Shown piece by piece: positions 44,768 to 54,387 of a DNA stretch of 64,000 bases. How positions within the stretch are numbered: position 1 is the first letter of the stretch; the number at the start of each line of letters is the position of its first letter. The position numbers and the translations under genes were made by a program. The DNA is from Rhodobiaceae bacterium (GTDB lineage Bacteria; Pseudomonadota; Alphaproteobacteria; Parvibaculales; Parvibaculaceae), in the NCBI GenBank assembly GCA_021404525.1, contig JAAWWE010000001.1:1-64000 (forward strand). The letters run 5' to 3'. The notes beneath the pieces were generated by a model. That model did no database searches. It saw only the letters and a program-made list of their open reading frames with translations, and was not told the DNA's origin.

Positions 44768-45292
44768 TCAGGCAGCGGGAAGCTTTAGACTATTCATGTA
44801 GGTGTGCCCAGCAGGTTGATCGGTTTCTGGCGGGGCCCACTCAGCATGAGACGATTGGGACATATCAAACGGACCAATGGTCGTTTCCAAGAAAACGAAC
44901 CATTCTGAGCGGAAAGATAGAGTGTGGAAAATACCTGACGGCATTTTATAGAAAAACATATCACCCGCATCAGGTGGTGACATAGGCAACGATGTTTCAA
45001 CTGTGCCCTGGTCGTTGAACAGTAGCGCATCTGCGGCGCCCTCGATCACCATGAGTGTCTCCGACTTTCCAAAATGCCGGTGAGGGCGGACATAGGAGCT
45101 CTTATGCATGACAATCAACATTTCCTGCTGTATCGCATCAGCATTGGCGTGGAAACAAAGCCGACAACGTTTTCGCTCTGACGCCTTGGCGTAGGCTTTC
45201 AGTTTAGAGATCATGCGGGAATCGACGGCCAAGAAACCGCCATCTGAATACAGAACCTCCGGAGAAATTTCGCGAATTTGTGTGTTTGTCAT
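44768..45292 (-). CDS. WbuC family cupin-fold metalloprotein
   Basis: A 174-residue cupin-type protein of the WbuC family found in O-antigen and other surface-polysaccharide loci. Features are KRCRLCFHANADAIQQEMLIVM at the N-terminal half, HKSSYVRPHRHFGKSETLMVI with likely metal-binding histidines, and GDMFFYKMPSGIFHTL. The function is unknown although the family often lies in sugar gene clusters. It is upstream of the C-methyltransferase-like gene and divergent from the 681-residue gene, which supports a surface-polysaccharide context. Confidence 0.85.
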   Translation of the reverse strand: MTNTQIREISPEVLYSDGGFLAVDSRMISKLKAYAKASERKRCRLCFHANADAIQQEMLIVMHKSSYVRPHRHFGKSETLMVIEGAADALLFNDQGTVETSLPMSPPDAGDMFFYKMPSGIFHTLSFRSEWFVFLETTIGPFDMSQSSHAEWAPPETDQPAGHTYMNSLKLPAA

Positions 45293-45484
45293 TGGTGTCG
45301 GTAACTACAATCGTTCTCGTTTGCGACCCTATTGGAGGAGCAGAGCCTTCCCCAGAAGCCAAGACCAAGTCCCGACGCGAGGCCATATTGGTTTCGATTG
45401 ATGATTAGTTTAATTCCCTTTATTTGTCTAACGGAAAGAGAAAAAACCGGTACAATGTCAGTATTCGGGTGGGCTTAATTTGGT

Positions 45485-47530
45485 ATGGAAATGAATAACA
45501 AGAAGAAGGTCAAGTTCCTGACGGTGATTTGGGGGGATCGCTATATAGAAGAATTCGCTCAAGTGTCCCTCCCGTCCTACCTCGCACCCAACAATTTGCC
45601 GTATATGGCCGAGCATACTGACCTGGGCGTCTTGATTATGACGTCAAGAGATAGTGTTGCGACGCTCAAAGCAAATCCGGTTTTCAAGAAGCTTGAGGCC
45701 CTGTGCCCTGTTGAATTCATCCTGATTGATGACCTAATCACCAATGGTGTTTACTGCGTGGTCCTGACCTTGGCGTATGCACGCGGCATCCGCAGTTGCG
45801 GCGAAGAGCAGGTCGACACTCACTTCGTCTTCATGAACTCGGACTTCGTAGTTGCCAATGGATCTTTGAAGACACTGACTGAAGAAATTGAAGCGGGCAA
45901 ATCCGTTGTGATGGTCTCGTCGCTTCGCGCTTCAGCCGAGGCCGTAATGCCGGAGCTGCTTAAGGCTGTCGATTCTAATAAGATGGAATTGACGATGGCA
46001 CCGCGCGAGATGGTCGACTTGGCATTGGGAGACCTGCACCCTACAGTAATAGGAAAAACCATCAATCAGGATTTCGTCAGTAGCTCTACCTATAATCAGA
46101 TTTATTGGGCGATAGACAAAAAAACCTTATTGGGCCGGTGCCATCTGATTTTCATGTTGATGATCAAACCGGAGCGCCCGCTGCCGCCCATCAACTCCTA
46201 TTGTGACTACGGTCTTGTCCCTGAGCTGGCTCCTTCCGCGACAATGACAGCTATCGAAGATTCTGATCGCTTTTTCATGCTTGAGGCTCAGCCTGCAAAA
46301 CAGGAACTAGAATTTCTGCGGTGCGGTATTAAGTCGCCTTCGGAAATTGCATCTCAGCTGTCCGTTTGGACGACAAGTGAACATCGCGCATGCGCTGATT
46401 TTAATTTCATTTTCCATTCTGATGATCTCCCAGTCAGTGTCCCGGTCGTTAAGGCGCGAGCTGGGAAGTTTATGCGGGGACTCCGTGAGCGGATGTCCCG
46501 GTCCGCAAAAGATCACGCGCACCACTACTACTGGGTGTCGGGCGTAGAGTCATGGGCCTTCCTCAGACGCCAGGGCGATGTCTACAACAAGGCGGCGGTT
46601 GAAGCTGAGACGGAACCTCCGGAGTTTCGTGCGTCACCGGCATATGAAGCATACCTCACAGCCAAATCTCACGAAGTTCAGAAAGATGCGAAGCGCGGCG
46701 ATGGTCTGGCAGCGAGGCGCTGGTCTCTCGAGTTCCTGAAGAGCAGGGTTAGAGCGTTGGTCGCTGCTATCGTAAATGTTTTCTCCCGACGGTTTGTCTA
46801 TGAAATCTTGGCGCGACTAGGCAATGCCTGGCTCCGGCTAGGGCGTTACCTTAAAGGTGAATATCCTGAGGTTGCGTCATGGAGCAGTAGTTGGTCAGAC
46901 GCAAAACTAGTGCGGGATTGGATCAACAAAGCGATAATGGATACTGAGAAGAAAACACTTTTGGTGGGCGACAAAGGCAGCCCACTGCTCAGATTTTTCG
47001 AGCGATCCAAAGAAGTCGTTTGTACCGGCGAAAAAGAGTTCTTAGAGCTTCGCGAGCTTGGTGCCGGCGGCTATTCCAATATTCTTATTCAGGTTAACCG
47101 CGTGGATGTTCGTCAGATGCAGCGGAAGATTGAGCAGGCATTGAGGCTTACCGACTCCCAGGTAGAGATTGCTATATCAATCGGACATCCAAACTATGAA
47201 ACAGACGCGTCGAATTTCTCCTATGAGCTGGCGCAATATGTAGATGAAATACTTCCTGAGGGATGGTTAGGCTTCGAAATAAATGCCCTATTCACAGGGG
47301 GTAAGATCAAGCGGCGGCTGCGATTGTTAGAGAGCGGTTTTGCGGCAAAAACGCTGCCGAGGTCTGTTTGGCAGATGCCGGTGGCTGTTATTTCTGTTGC
47401 GAGCCTGCCCATAATTGCATGTCTAACAGCTTTGAATAATTTGTCTCTTCGCAGAGCTTCAAGAGCCTGCCCTGACTTTTGTTCGAGCGCTTTGCTTGTT
47501 TTGCGTTCACGCCGCGACCTAAATGACTGA
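45485..47530 (+). CDS. Large protein of unknown function, possible glycosyltransferase-like
   Basis: A 681-residue protein. Residues 1-330 look like a single globular domain: a beta strand-rich start (KVKFLTVIWGDRYIEEF), then HFVFMNSDFVVANGSLKTL, in which NSD could be a metal-binding DxD-like site of a GT-A fold. A helical middle (ERMSRSAKDHAHHYYWVSG) follows, then a second domain from about residue 470 (KTLLVGDKGSPLLRFFERS) and a hydrophobic stretch near the end (MPVAVISVASLPIIACLTAL). I cannot assign a family; glycosyltransferase is inference from neighbours. No clear ribosome site is visible before the ATG. The gene lies 135 bases before the secretion genes. Confidence 0.6.
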   Translation: MEMNNKKKVKFLTVIWGDRYIEEFAQVSLPSYLAPNNLPYMAEHTDLGVLIMTSRDSVATLKANPVFKKLEALCPVEFILIDDLITNGVYCVVLTLAYARGIRSCGEEQVDTHFVFMNSDFVVANGSLKTLTEEIEAGKSVVMVSSLRASAEAVMPELLKAVDSNKMELTMAPREMVDLALGDLHPTVIGKTINQDFVSSSTYNQIYWAIDKKTLLGRCHLIFMLMIKPERPLPPINSYCDYGLVPELAPSATMTAIEDSDRFFMLEAQPAKQELEFLRCGIKSPSEIASQLSVWTTSEHRACADFNFIFHSDDLPVSVPVVKARAGKFMRGLRERMSRSAKDHAHHYYWVSGVESWAFLRRQGDVYNKAAVEAETEPPEFRASPAYEAYLTAKSHEVQKDAKRGDGLAARRWSLEFLKSRVRALVAAIVNVFSRRFVYEILARLGNAWLRLGRYLKGEYPEVASWSSSWSDAKLVRDWINKAIMDTEKKTLLVGDKGSPLLRFFERSKEVVCTGEKEFLELRELGAGGYSNILIQVNRVDVRQMQRKIEQALRLTDSQVEIAISIGHPNYETDASNFSYELAQYVDEILPEGWLGFEINALFTGGKIKRRLRLLESGFAAKTLPRSVWQMPVAVISVASLPIIACLTALNNLSLRRASRACPDFCSSALLVLRSRRDLND

Positions 47531-47665
47531 CTGAGTTTCTCTCTCGGCAATCGCATTTTAATGGCCCTACCTCTGCCTCGTTTTCGTTTGTAGAAAACGG
47601 AAAGTGTGAGATTGTACCAAACTGACCAGTTCGCTAAATGAGATGTTGGCCGCAAAGGGGGGGAG

Positions 47666-49396
47666 ATGGATCTGATTTTGAAGCGCGCGCGCGCCGGCTT
47701 TGTCGTCGCTTTTGTCTTCAGCATGTGCCTCAATCTTTTGATGCTGGTTTCACCGATCTACATGTTGCAGGTGTATGACCGGGTTCTGACGTCAGGAAGC
47801 ACAGATACACTTCTGTTTCTCAGTTTGATCGCACTTTTTGCTCTGATGGTTCTCGGCGCCCTGGATGCGCTAAGAGCGGCTGTGTTGGTGCGGACCGGTG
47901 CATGGATTGGAAGGGCCGTCGGCGGTGGGCTTATAGAGCGAATGGTCAGAGCATCGCTGGGTCCAAAACCAATTGGGACATTGCCGCTGCGCGATCTGTC
48001 GCAGATACAGACTTTCATTTCCAATGCCTTGGCAACATTCTTTGATACGCCGTGGGTCCCATTTTTTGTGCTGCTCGTTTGGTTGCTTCACCCGTGGCTG
48101 GGCATGCTCGCGCTAGGGTCGGCCATTATTCTCTTCTCGGCCGCCTGGCTTAATGATCGTCTTACACGCCCAGCCTATGAGATGGCTGGGGTCGAACAGG
48201 CACGCGCAATATCAAAGGTAGAAGTAGCACTGCGCAATTCAGAAGCGATTCAGGCCATGGGCATGCTCACGGCAGTGACGAAGCTGTGGCGGGACCGGGA
48301 CCAACGCGCCATGGCTCATCAGGTGCGCGGAACTCAACTGGGTGGAGTGTTGCTTGGCTTTTCCAAGTTTTTCCGTTTGGCTGCGCAGGTTGGCGTGTTG
48401 GGTCTTGGGGCTTTGTTGGTTCTAAGAGGAGAGATGACGGCGGGTGCGATGATCGCGGCATCCATTCTACTGGGTCGAGCCCTTGCTCCAGTGGAGCAGT
48501 CTATTGGGGCATGGCGTGCATTTGCCAATGCTCGCCTAAGCTACCGTCGGCTCGACAAGTTGACGAAATCAATACCGCTTGTGTCAGACCAGATGTCCTT
48601 GCCGGCGCCCAGTGGTCGTCTAGCTGCGGAGGGGGTCGTCCTGACATCACCAAAACCTGACATGCCGCCTATTCTTAACGATGTCAATTTCGATCTCGAG
48701 AGCGGCGACGTGTTGGGCATCATTGGGGCATCTGCCTCGGGAAAAAGTAGTCTTTGTCGTCTTATTGTTGGGGTGTGGCAACCGACCAGGGGACACATTC
48801 GTCTTGATGGAGCTGAGGTATCGAAATGGAATAAGGCAGACATAGGCAGATACATCGGGTACCTGCCTCAGGATGTCGAGCTTTTCGATGGAACGGTCGG
48901 GCAGAACATCGCACGTATGGAGGAGGGAAGCTCAGAAGCGATTATCGAGGCGGCTAAGCGCGCGGATGTCCACGAGATGATCCTCCGGCTGCCCGATGGA
49001 TATGATACCGAAATCGGAATCCACGGAACAGCGATCTCAGGCGGTCAGCGCCAGCGAATTGCTCTTGCCAGGGCAATTTACGGCAATCCGAAACTAATCG
49101 TGCTTGATGAACCAAATGCTAACTTGGATCAAAAAGGAGAGGCCGCGCTCGTTGAGACAATCGACCGCTTGAAGAAGCTGGGCGCTACCATCGTGCTGGT
49201 TGCTCATCGCCTTCCTGCTTTCGCTCAGGTAACAAAGCTACTTTTGTTAGAGAATGGCCGGGCAGTCGATTTTGGTCTGCGGGACGACGTGGTTAAGCGT
49301 ACCCGCAGACAACAGACATCAACGGCGGACAAAAAAGGTGATGATCTCAAGATAAAGGGGCTATCGGGAAAATTCACCTATGGTGGTAGTACATGA
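47666..49396 (+). CDS. Type I secretion system permease/ATPase (PrtD-like)
   Basis: A 576-residue inner-membrane ABC exporter of the PrtD class, without a C39 peptidase domain. The N-terminal half has about six hydrophobic helices. The ATPase half has Walker A GASASGKSS near residue 354, signature SGGQRQRIALARAIYG, Walker B LIVLDEPNANLD and a switch histidine AHRLPAF. It drives export of proteins with C-terminal signals such as serralysins. A GGGGGGAG ribosome site sits right before the ATG at 47666. Its stop overlaps the adaptor gene (ATGA), so both are co-translated. The adjacent metalloproteases are the likely substrates. Confidence 0.92.
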   Translation: MDLILKRARAGFVVAFVFSMCLNLLMLVSPIYMLQVYDRVLTSGSTDTLLFLSLIALFALMVLGALDALRAAVLVRTGAWIGRAVGGGLIERMVRASLGPKPIGTLPLRDLSQIQTFISNALATFFDTPWVPFFVLLVWLLHPWLGMLALGSAIILFSAAWLNDRLTRPAYEMAGVEQARAISKVEVALRNSEAIQAMGMLTAVTKLWRDRDQRAMAHQVRGTQLGGVLLGFSKFFRLAAQVGVLGLGALLVLRGEMTAGAMIAASILLGRALAPVEQSIGAWRAFANARLSYRRLDKLTKSIPLVSDQMSLPAPSGRLAAEGVVLTSPKPDMPPILNDVNFDLESGDVLGIIGASASGKSSLCRLIVGVWQPTRGHIRLDGAEVSKWNKADIGRYIGYLPQDVELFDGTVGQNIARMEEGSSEAIIEAAKRADVHEMILRLPDGYDTEIGIHGTAISGGQRQRIALARAIYGNPKLIVLDEPNANLDQKGEAALVETIDRLKKLGATIVLVAHRLPAFAQVTKLLLLENGRAVDFGLRDDVVKRTRRQQTSTADKKGDDLKIKGLSGKFTYGGST

Positions 49397-50793
49397 GCAT
49401 CGCTGAGAATGGTTCCGCTTCGACCTTGTCTTCGAAGTTTGCAGCACTGTTAAAACCGGAGGAGTCGGATGTGAGCCTCGGTGAAGGGCCCGACGGTGAC
49501 CAAGTGCTGGGTGCTGTTCGAGGTCCTCTTTTGGTGGGTGTCTTTGTTATTTTGTTCTTTTTCGGAGTTTTGGGCATATGGGCCGCGACTGCTCCGCTTA
49601 CGGGGGGAACAGTCGCTTTTGGCGTAGTCAGTCCGGATGGCAACCGCCGAGTTGTGCAGCACTTTGAAGGAGGCATCATCGACTCATTTGCAGTGAAGAA
49701 CGGGGACAAGGTTGCAGTCGGTGACACCTTAGTGGTTCTTCAGGATACGCAAGTGCGCGCCAATTTCGACCTTGTGAGGGGTCAATATTTTACTCTTCAG
49801 GCAATGCTTGCACGGTTGCTCGCGGAGCAATCCAATGCGGGCCAAATCACATGGCCCTTTGAGCAGAACGATGTGGATGCAGATACTCGGCTTGTGATGG
49901 AGACGCAAACGAAACTGATGGAAGTGAGGCGCGAAAACCGGCTTGGTCAGACACAGATACTTGAGCAGCGGGTTGCTCAATTGTCTGAAGAAATTTCTGG
50001 GCTGCGCGCACTGATTGAAAGCGAAACAAAACAGCTGGCACTGGTCAACGAGGAAGCAGGATCGGTAGCTGAAATGGTTAGCAGAGGGCTGGAACGCAAA
50101 CCACGACTCTTGGCGCTTCAACGGGCAGCTACTGAGATTGAAGGGTCGCGTGCGTCCAACGCTGCGGCGATAGCCAGGGCCGAGCAAGCAATTGGAGAAA
50201 CGGAAATCCAGATCTTGAACCTTGAGGCCCAACATCAGGATGACGTGGTTGAACAGATTACGCGGGTTCGCTCAGAGATATCGAAGTTAGAAGAGCAGCT
50301 ATTTGCGGCGAAGGATATTCTGGATCGAATTGTGCTTCGCGCGCCGGTTGCGGGTATTGTTGTGAACCGGAGGTTCTCCACGGTCGGGGGGGTTGTATCT
50401 CCCGGAGAACCAATTCTCGATATCGTTCCTGAAGGGGAGGATCTCGTGATCGATGTCCGCATACCTCCGATCGACATCGATAGTGTGCGGGAAGGACTGG
50501 ACGCGAAAATTTATCTGTCAGCATTCAACGCAAGGAATCTTCCGCAGATCAGCGGCGTTGTGAAGTCAGTCTCGGCTGATGCCCTTGAGGATCAGAACAC
50601 CGGTGAGCGCTATTATGCTGCCCGTGTCGAGGTTGATCGGCAACAGCTTGCCAGTATTGCTGAAGAAACGAGCCAAGATCTTACTCTGCATCCAGGTATG
50701 CCGGCCGAACTTCTAATTGTCACCGGCGAGCGGACAATGCTCAGCTACCTTATGCAGCCCTTTACCGAGAGCATGAGGCGCGCTTTCAGATAA
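49393..50793 (+). CDS. Type I secretion periplasmic adaptor (HlyD-like)
   Basis: A 466-residue membrane-fusion protein. One membrane helix at about residues 38-60 (LLVGVFVILFFFGVLGIWAA) is followed by a lipoyl-type half (GDKVAVGDTLVVLQDTQV), a long coiled coil (about residues 110-300: repeating Glu/Gln/Leu segments such as EQRVAQLSEEISGLRAL), and the second lipoyl half with the signature RAPVAGIVVNRRF, then a C-terminal beta domain. It links the PrtD-like ATPase to an outer-membrane TolC channel, whose gene is not in the window. It overlaps the ATPase gene by four bases. Confidence 0.92.
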   Translation: MSIAENGSASTLSSKFAALLKPEESDVSLGEGPDGDQVLGAVRGPLLVGVFVILFFFGVLGIWAATAPLTGGTVAFGVVSPDGNRRVVQHFEGGIIDSFAVKNGDKVAVGDTLVVLQDTQVRANFDLVRGQYFTLQAMLARLLAEQSNAGQITWPFEQNDVDADTRLVMETQTKLMEVRRENRLGQTQILEQRVAQLSEEISGLRALIESETKQLALVNEEAGSVAEMVSRGLERKPRLLALQRAATEIEGSRASNAAAIARAEQAIGETEIQILNLEAQHQDDVVEQITRVRSEISKLEEQLFAAKDILDRIVLRAPVAGIVVNRRFSTVGGVVSPGEPILDIVPEGEDLVIDVRIPPIDIDSVREGLDAKIYLSAFNARNLPQISGVVKSVSADALEDQNTGERYYAARVEVDRQQLASIAEETSQDLTLHPGMPAELLIVTGERTMLSYLMQPFTESMRRAFR

Positions 50794-50823
50794 AATCGCG
50801 CCATGACAGGAGTGTTGCCGCGA

Positions 50824-51753
50824 AGCCATCAAACGAGCATCCAGTCATCGCCGAGTGGCTGTGAGAGGGAGTCGAATCCGGCGAACCCACCATTGTTGAT
50901 ATCGATGCCAACATGCTGTCCAGTTGAGGCATATCGGACGATGATGTCGTCATAACCATCATTGTCATAATCAAACATGCCCACAATGTCGTAGCTGGTG
51001 CCGAGATTGGGACCTAATCCGAAAGACCCACTGTTGACGCCTCCGGCCATGTTGATGGCTGTGATCTCACCGGTGGCTTGATTGCGGTAGACCACATCGT
51101 CAAAACCATCTCCATTGAGATCAGCAGCACCGCGCGCCACAAGGTCCGGTCCGCCACCAGCGGCCACAAGCCCCCAGCCACTGAAGACACCTGCATTCAT
51201 ATCCATGAAATAGGTGGTGCCAGAGGGCCGGTGCTGGACCAGAATGTCAGATAAGCCGTCTCTGTCGAAGTCGCCAATGTCAACAGGATCCCAGATGTTG
51301 GCAGTGGTTGTGATATAGGCCCACCCGGTATCCACACCAAATGAATCGCGGTCATAGTAGAACAGGTTACCCGTCGGGCTCATGATCATAAGGTCATTGA
51401 AGCCGTCGCCTGTGAAGTCGCCAACGCCTTCGAAGCTCCAATTGGCCGGTAGAGCAGGGAAGTAGCCAGTCCATCCGATGCCGCCACTGCCATTGTCGCC
51501 ATAGCCGACCAGTCCTCCGGTGGTCTCATTTTGATAGAGAACCTGAGCGCGGCCAGTGCCAAACATGTCTGCTGTGTCGACAGGGGTCCAGCCGGGAACC
51601 TGACCCAGAACGGAGACATTGCTCCCGCGCCCAGCCGCATCCATATCAACATAAAAGGTTGAGTTATTCGTTGTGTGGTGGAACAGAAGTTCGTTGAACG
51701 GGTCGCCGTCAAAGTTGCTGTTATTGTTCTGTTGAATCCCAGCAAGACCGAGA
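50824..51753. repeat. 930-base direct repeat, copy A
   Basis: Covers the 3' end of the first protease gene, nearly identical to copy B at 54388-55317 and of the same length without indels. The differences visible in the translation are few and mostly clustered in one patch (NMAGGVNSGSFGLG against NMENGVNSGTFYVG). Confidence 0.95.
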
Positions 51754-54296
51754 TCTTCAGGGCCAAATCTTAAGGTTTCAATATTTGTGAGCGTGTCGGT
51801 ACCGCTGGCACCAACGAGGTCAGTAAGGGTGGTCACAAATTCACCCCCGACAAATTCCGTATGAACGCTCAAGCCCGACCGAGTGCCAGCATAGATTGAG
51901 ACGTCCCCTCCGCCACTGCCGCCGTCAATATTGTCATCCCCCCCGAAGCCATAGAAGAGATCATCGCCTTGGCCACCGGTCAGCAGGTTGACGGTGTCGG
52001 TACCCACGAGAATATCATTTCCGCTGCCACCCACAGCAGATTCAAAGCCTAGGAGAGTGTCGCTAAACGCCCCGGTGGTTGTGCCAGCGAGGAGGTTGAT
52101 GGCAAGTCCGGTAGTGATGTTGCGATAATCAATAATGTCCGTGCCGCCATTGCCATGCAGATAGTCATTTCCCAATGAGCCGATAATCGTGTCATTGCCC
52201 AGGTCACCAAACAGAACATTGTTAGCTGATGTGCCGGTGAGTATGTCATTGCCGCTGCCGCCGACAGCGGATTCAATGCTGATCAGTGTGTCGGTTAGTG
52301 CGCCGGTTGTTTGGCCAGTAAGAAGGTTGATAAACAGAGCACCAGTTACATTGTTGTAGCCAACCAGGTCAGTACCACTTCCCCCGTTGAAGGCATCGCC
52401 ACCGCCCCGCCCATAGAATGTATCGTTCCCGGCGCCGCCGGACAGTGAATTGACACCAGTGGTTCCAAAGATCACATCATTGCCCGACCCGCCAATGACG
52501 GACTCAATGCTGATCAATGTGTCGTTGTCGGCGCCCGTTGTTGTGCCCGCCGCCAGGTCAATCGTTAGAGCCCCGGCGGTGCCTTCATAGCTGGCCGTGT
52601 CATTTCCGTCACCGCCAAACAATGCATCGTTTCCGGCCCCACCATTCAATATGTCATCGCTCGCTGTTGTCGACGTTGAAGGCCCGATCACAACACCGTT
52701 GACCGAAACATGAAGCTGGTAGGTTTGACCATGGTATATTGGCGTGCCGGGGCTGGCGCCGCTGACTGCGACATAGTAGGTACCCGGTTGAACCTCAGTC
52801 GAAAAATAAGCGTCAAAGGTACTATTGCTGCCAGTTCCACCAGAGGTCGTCAACGCACCGGTGTTGGTGCCGATAATAGTGCCGTCGCTTCTGAAGACCT
52901 GGATGCTGCTGTTAAAGTTCCCTGGGTTGATCGGGTCCGTCGCGTCATATCCATAGTCGATATCAAGATAGATGAATGCTGGGTTCCCAAGGACGGTGAA
53001 AGAGTAGTAATTGGCCTGACCGCTTCCACTTCCCTGCACGGTGACCTGCGGCACATTGACGGAATATAGTATGTCGGAACGTGAAACTTCGGTGAACAAT
53101 CCATCCAATGAACGAGCGGTTTGGATTGAATGATTGCCGGGCGTCGAGTCTACGAGAAGTCCTGAACCGCTATAAACCGCAGGTTGACCGTCCCCTAGTA
53201 GAAGGTCGTTCCCAGTTCCGCCGATAAGCGAATCGTTGCCGTCTCCGCCGTCAAGGACATCGTCACCCCCATTGCCGTTGAGGATATTGGCTGCTTGATT
53301 GCCGGTAATGCGGTCGATCCCCGATCCGCCAATTGCGTTTTCGATCAGCGATCGCGTGTCGTTTTCATGCAGCAACGCATTGGCGATATTGCCACGTGCA
53401 TAATTGCCGGTACCTTCTTGGAGAACGGCTCGTTGGCCTTGGCTGAAGGTCGACCATTCGCCTGGACGAAGGTCGATATACATGAAATCCGTTGTGTAGT
53501 TACTGAAATCGTAGGTGTCATTTCCGTTTCCATCCCAGATGGTACGAAACACTCTGTTCCCGCCAGGCGTACCCTGGCCCACACCATTGATAAACATCTC
53601 ACCGGTTGTGGGGCTGAAGGTGTAGGTCGTGTTGCCACTCCAGACATTGCCAGGCCCGTAGTCCGCGCCATACATATATTGAAGCGCGGCGATATCCAGC
53701 ATCATAAAGCTCTGGGCATTGCCCCAGGTCTCATTTTCATCGCCATCGGAAGTTGAATCACCAATATAGTCTCGATAGGTCATCACCGAGAATTCAACGG
53801 AGTTCTGGAAATAGGGAATCGTTCCGTAGGCATAACTCTCGTGGCCATGCGCGAGACCAAGTGCATGACCAATTTCATGAATGATCACCTCATACCCCAA
53901 ACCACCAATCGTCGGGTTGTCGAAAACCGGGTGGTTGAGGTACCAGCTGTCTCCGCCTTCGTCAGAACTATGCGGGATGTAAGCATGTGCTCCATCAGTA
54001 TTGTTCGTCATGGCGAACCGAAGTGTCGCATGGCTAAAGGCGGATTCGGTTCTTAGGGAAAAATTGAGGTCGGAGAAACTGGCGGTCTCATTCAGTATTT
54101 TGGTAACCGCAGCCTGCTGATTGAAGTCGAGTGCTTCAAATCCTGAAGCAGTCTCGTTATTCGAGCCGTAGCCAAATCCATAGTAACTCGCACTCGTCGG
54201 AAAGCTGTAAGTGATGAACGGAGACGTCCACTTAGAGTTTGTGAGAACGCCGTCAAAGTCTTCATAGGCACGGGGTACAAAACTCGCCGATGTCAT
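50829..54296 (-). CDS. Secreted RTX metalloprotease, serralysin-like, with PPC-like insert
   Basis: A 1155-residue protein. The N-terminal M10 protease domain has the zinc site HEIGHALGLAH (140-150) and the Met-turn VMTYRDY (Met172). RTX nonapeptides such as GGTGND follow from about residue 342. A beta-sandwich insert lies at about 383-540 (NYYSFTVLGNPAFIYLDID to QPGTYYVAVSG), resembling the pre-peptidase C-terminal (PPC) domain, and further RTX repeats run to about 800. The last 300 residues are FG-GAP/VCBS-like (DFTGDGFNDLMIM, DFDRDGLSDILV). The C-terminus DDWMLV fits the acidic-hydrophobic ending of type I secretion signals. No Sec signal. GGAGA site upstream. Confidence 0.9.
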   Translation of the reverse strand: MTSASFVPRAYEDFDGVLTNSKWTSPFITYSFPTSASYYGFGYGSNNETASGFEALDFNQQAAVTKILNETASFSDLNFSLRTESAFSHATLRFAMTNNTDGAHAYIPHSSDEGGDSWYLNHPVFDNPTIGGLGYEVIIHEIGHALGLAHGHESYAYGTIPYFQNSVEFSVMTYRDYIGDSTSDGDENETWGNAQSFMMLDIAALQYMYGADYGPGNVWSGNTTYTFSPTTGEMFINGVGQGTPGGNRVFRTIWDGNGNDTYDFSNYTTDFMYIDLRPGEWSTFSQGQRAVLQEGTGNYARGNIANALLHENDTRSLIENAIGGSGIDRITGNQAANILNGNGGDDVLDGGDGNDSLIGGTGNDLLLGDGQPAVYSGSGLLVDSTPGNHSIQTARSLDGLFTEVSRSDILYSVNVPQVTVQGSGSGQANYYSFTVLGNPAFIYLDIDYGYDATDPINPGNFNSSIQVFRSDGTIIGTNTGALTTSGGTGSNSTFDAYFSTEVQPGTYYVAVSGASPGTPIYHGQTYQLHVSVNGVVIGPSTSTTASDDILNGGAGNDALFGGDGNDTASYEGTAGALTIDLAAGTTTGADNDTLISIESVIGGSGNDVIFGTTGVNSLSGGAGNDTFYGRGGGDAFNGGSGTDLVGYNNVTGALFINLLTGQTTGALTDTLISIESAVGGSGNDILTGTSANNVLFGDLGNDTIIGSLGNDYLHGNGGTDIIDYRNITTGLAINLLAGTTTGAFSDTLLGFESAVGGSGNDILVGTDTVNLLTGGQGDDLFYGFGGDDNIDGGSGGGDVSIYAGTRSGLSVHTEFVGGEFVTTLTDLVGASGTDTLTNIETLRFGPEDLGLAGIQQNNNSNFDGDPFNELLFHHTTNNSTFYVDMDAAGRGSNVSVLGQVPGWTPVDTADMFGTGRAQVLYQNETTGGLVGYGDNGSGGIGWTGYFPALPANWSFEGVGDFTGDGFNDLMIMSPTGNLFYYDRDSFGVDTGWAYITTTANIWDPVDIGDFDRDGLSDILVQHRPSGTTYFMDMNAGVFSGWGLVAAGGGPDLVARGAADLNGDGFDDVVYRNQATGEITAINMAGGVNSGSFGLGPNLGTSYDIVGMFDYDNDGYDDIIVRYASTGQHVGIDINNGGFAGFDSLSQPLGDDWMLV
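52677..53150 (-). other. PPC-like inserted domain of the first protease
   Basis: Residues about 383-540. The Ser/Gly/Tyr-rich beta pattern with FDAYFSTEVQPGTYYVAVSG resembles the bacterial pre-peptidase C-terminal domain. It interrupts the RTX repeat region. The second protease lacks it and has a different insert at the equivalent place. Confidence 0.6.
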
Positions 54297-54387
54297 CGTG
54301 TATCTCCGAACATACTAACCAAACCACTTCGTTTAAGAGCTAATCGCGCCCTAAGCTCGCCGCGTCGAATTCAGATAAGCGCGTTTG

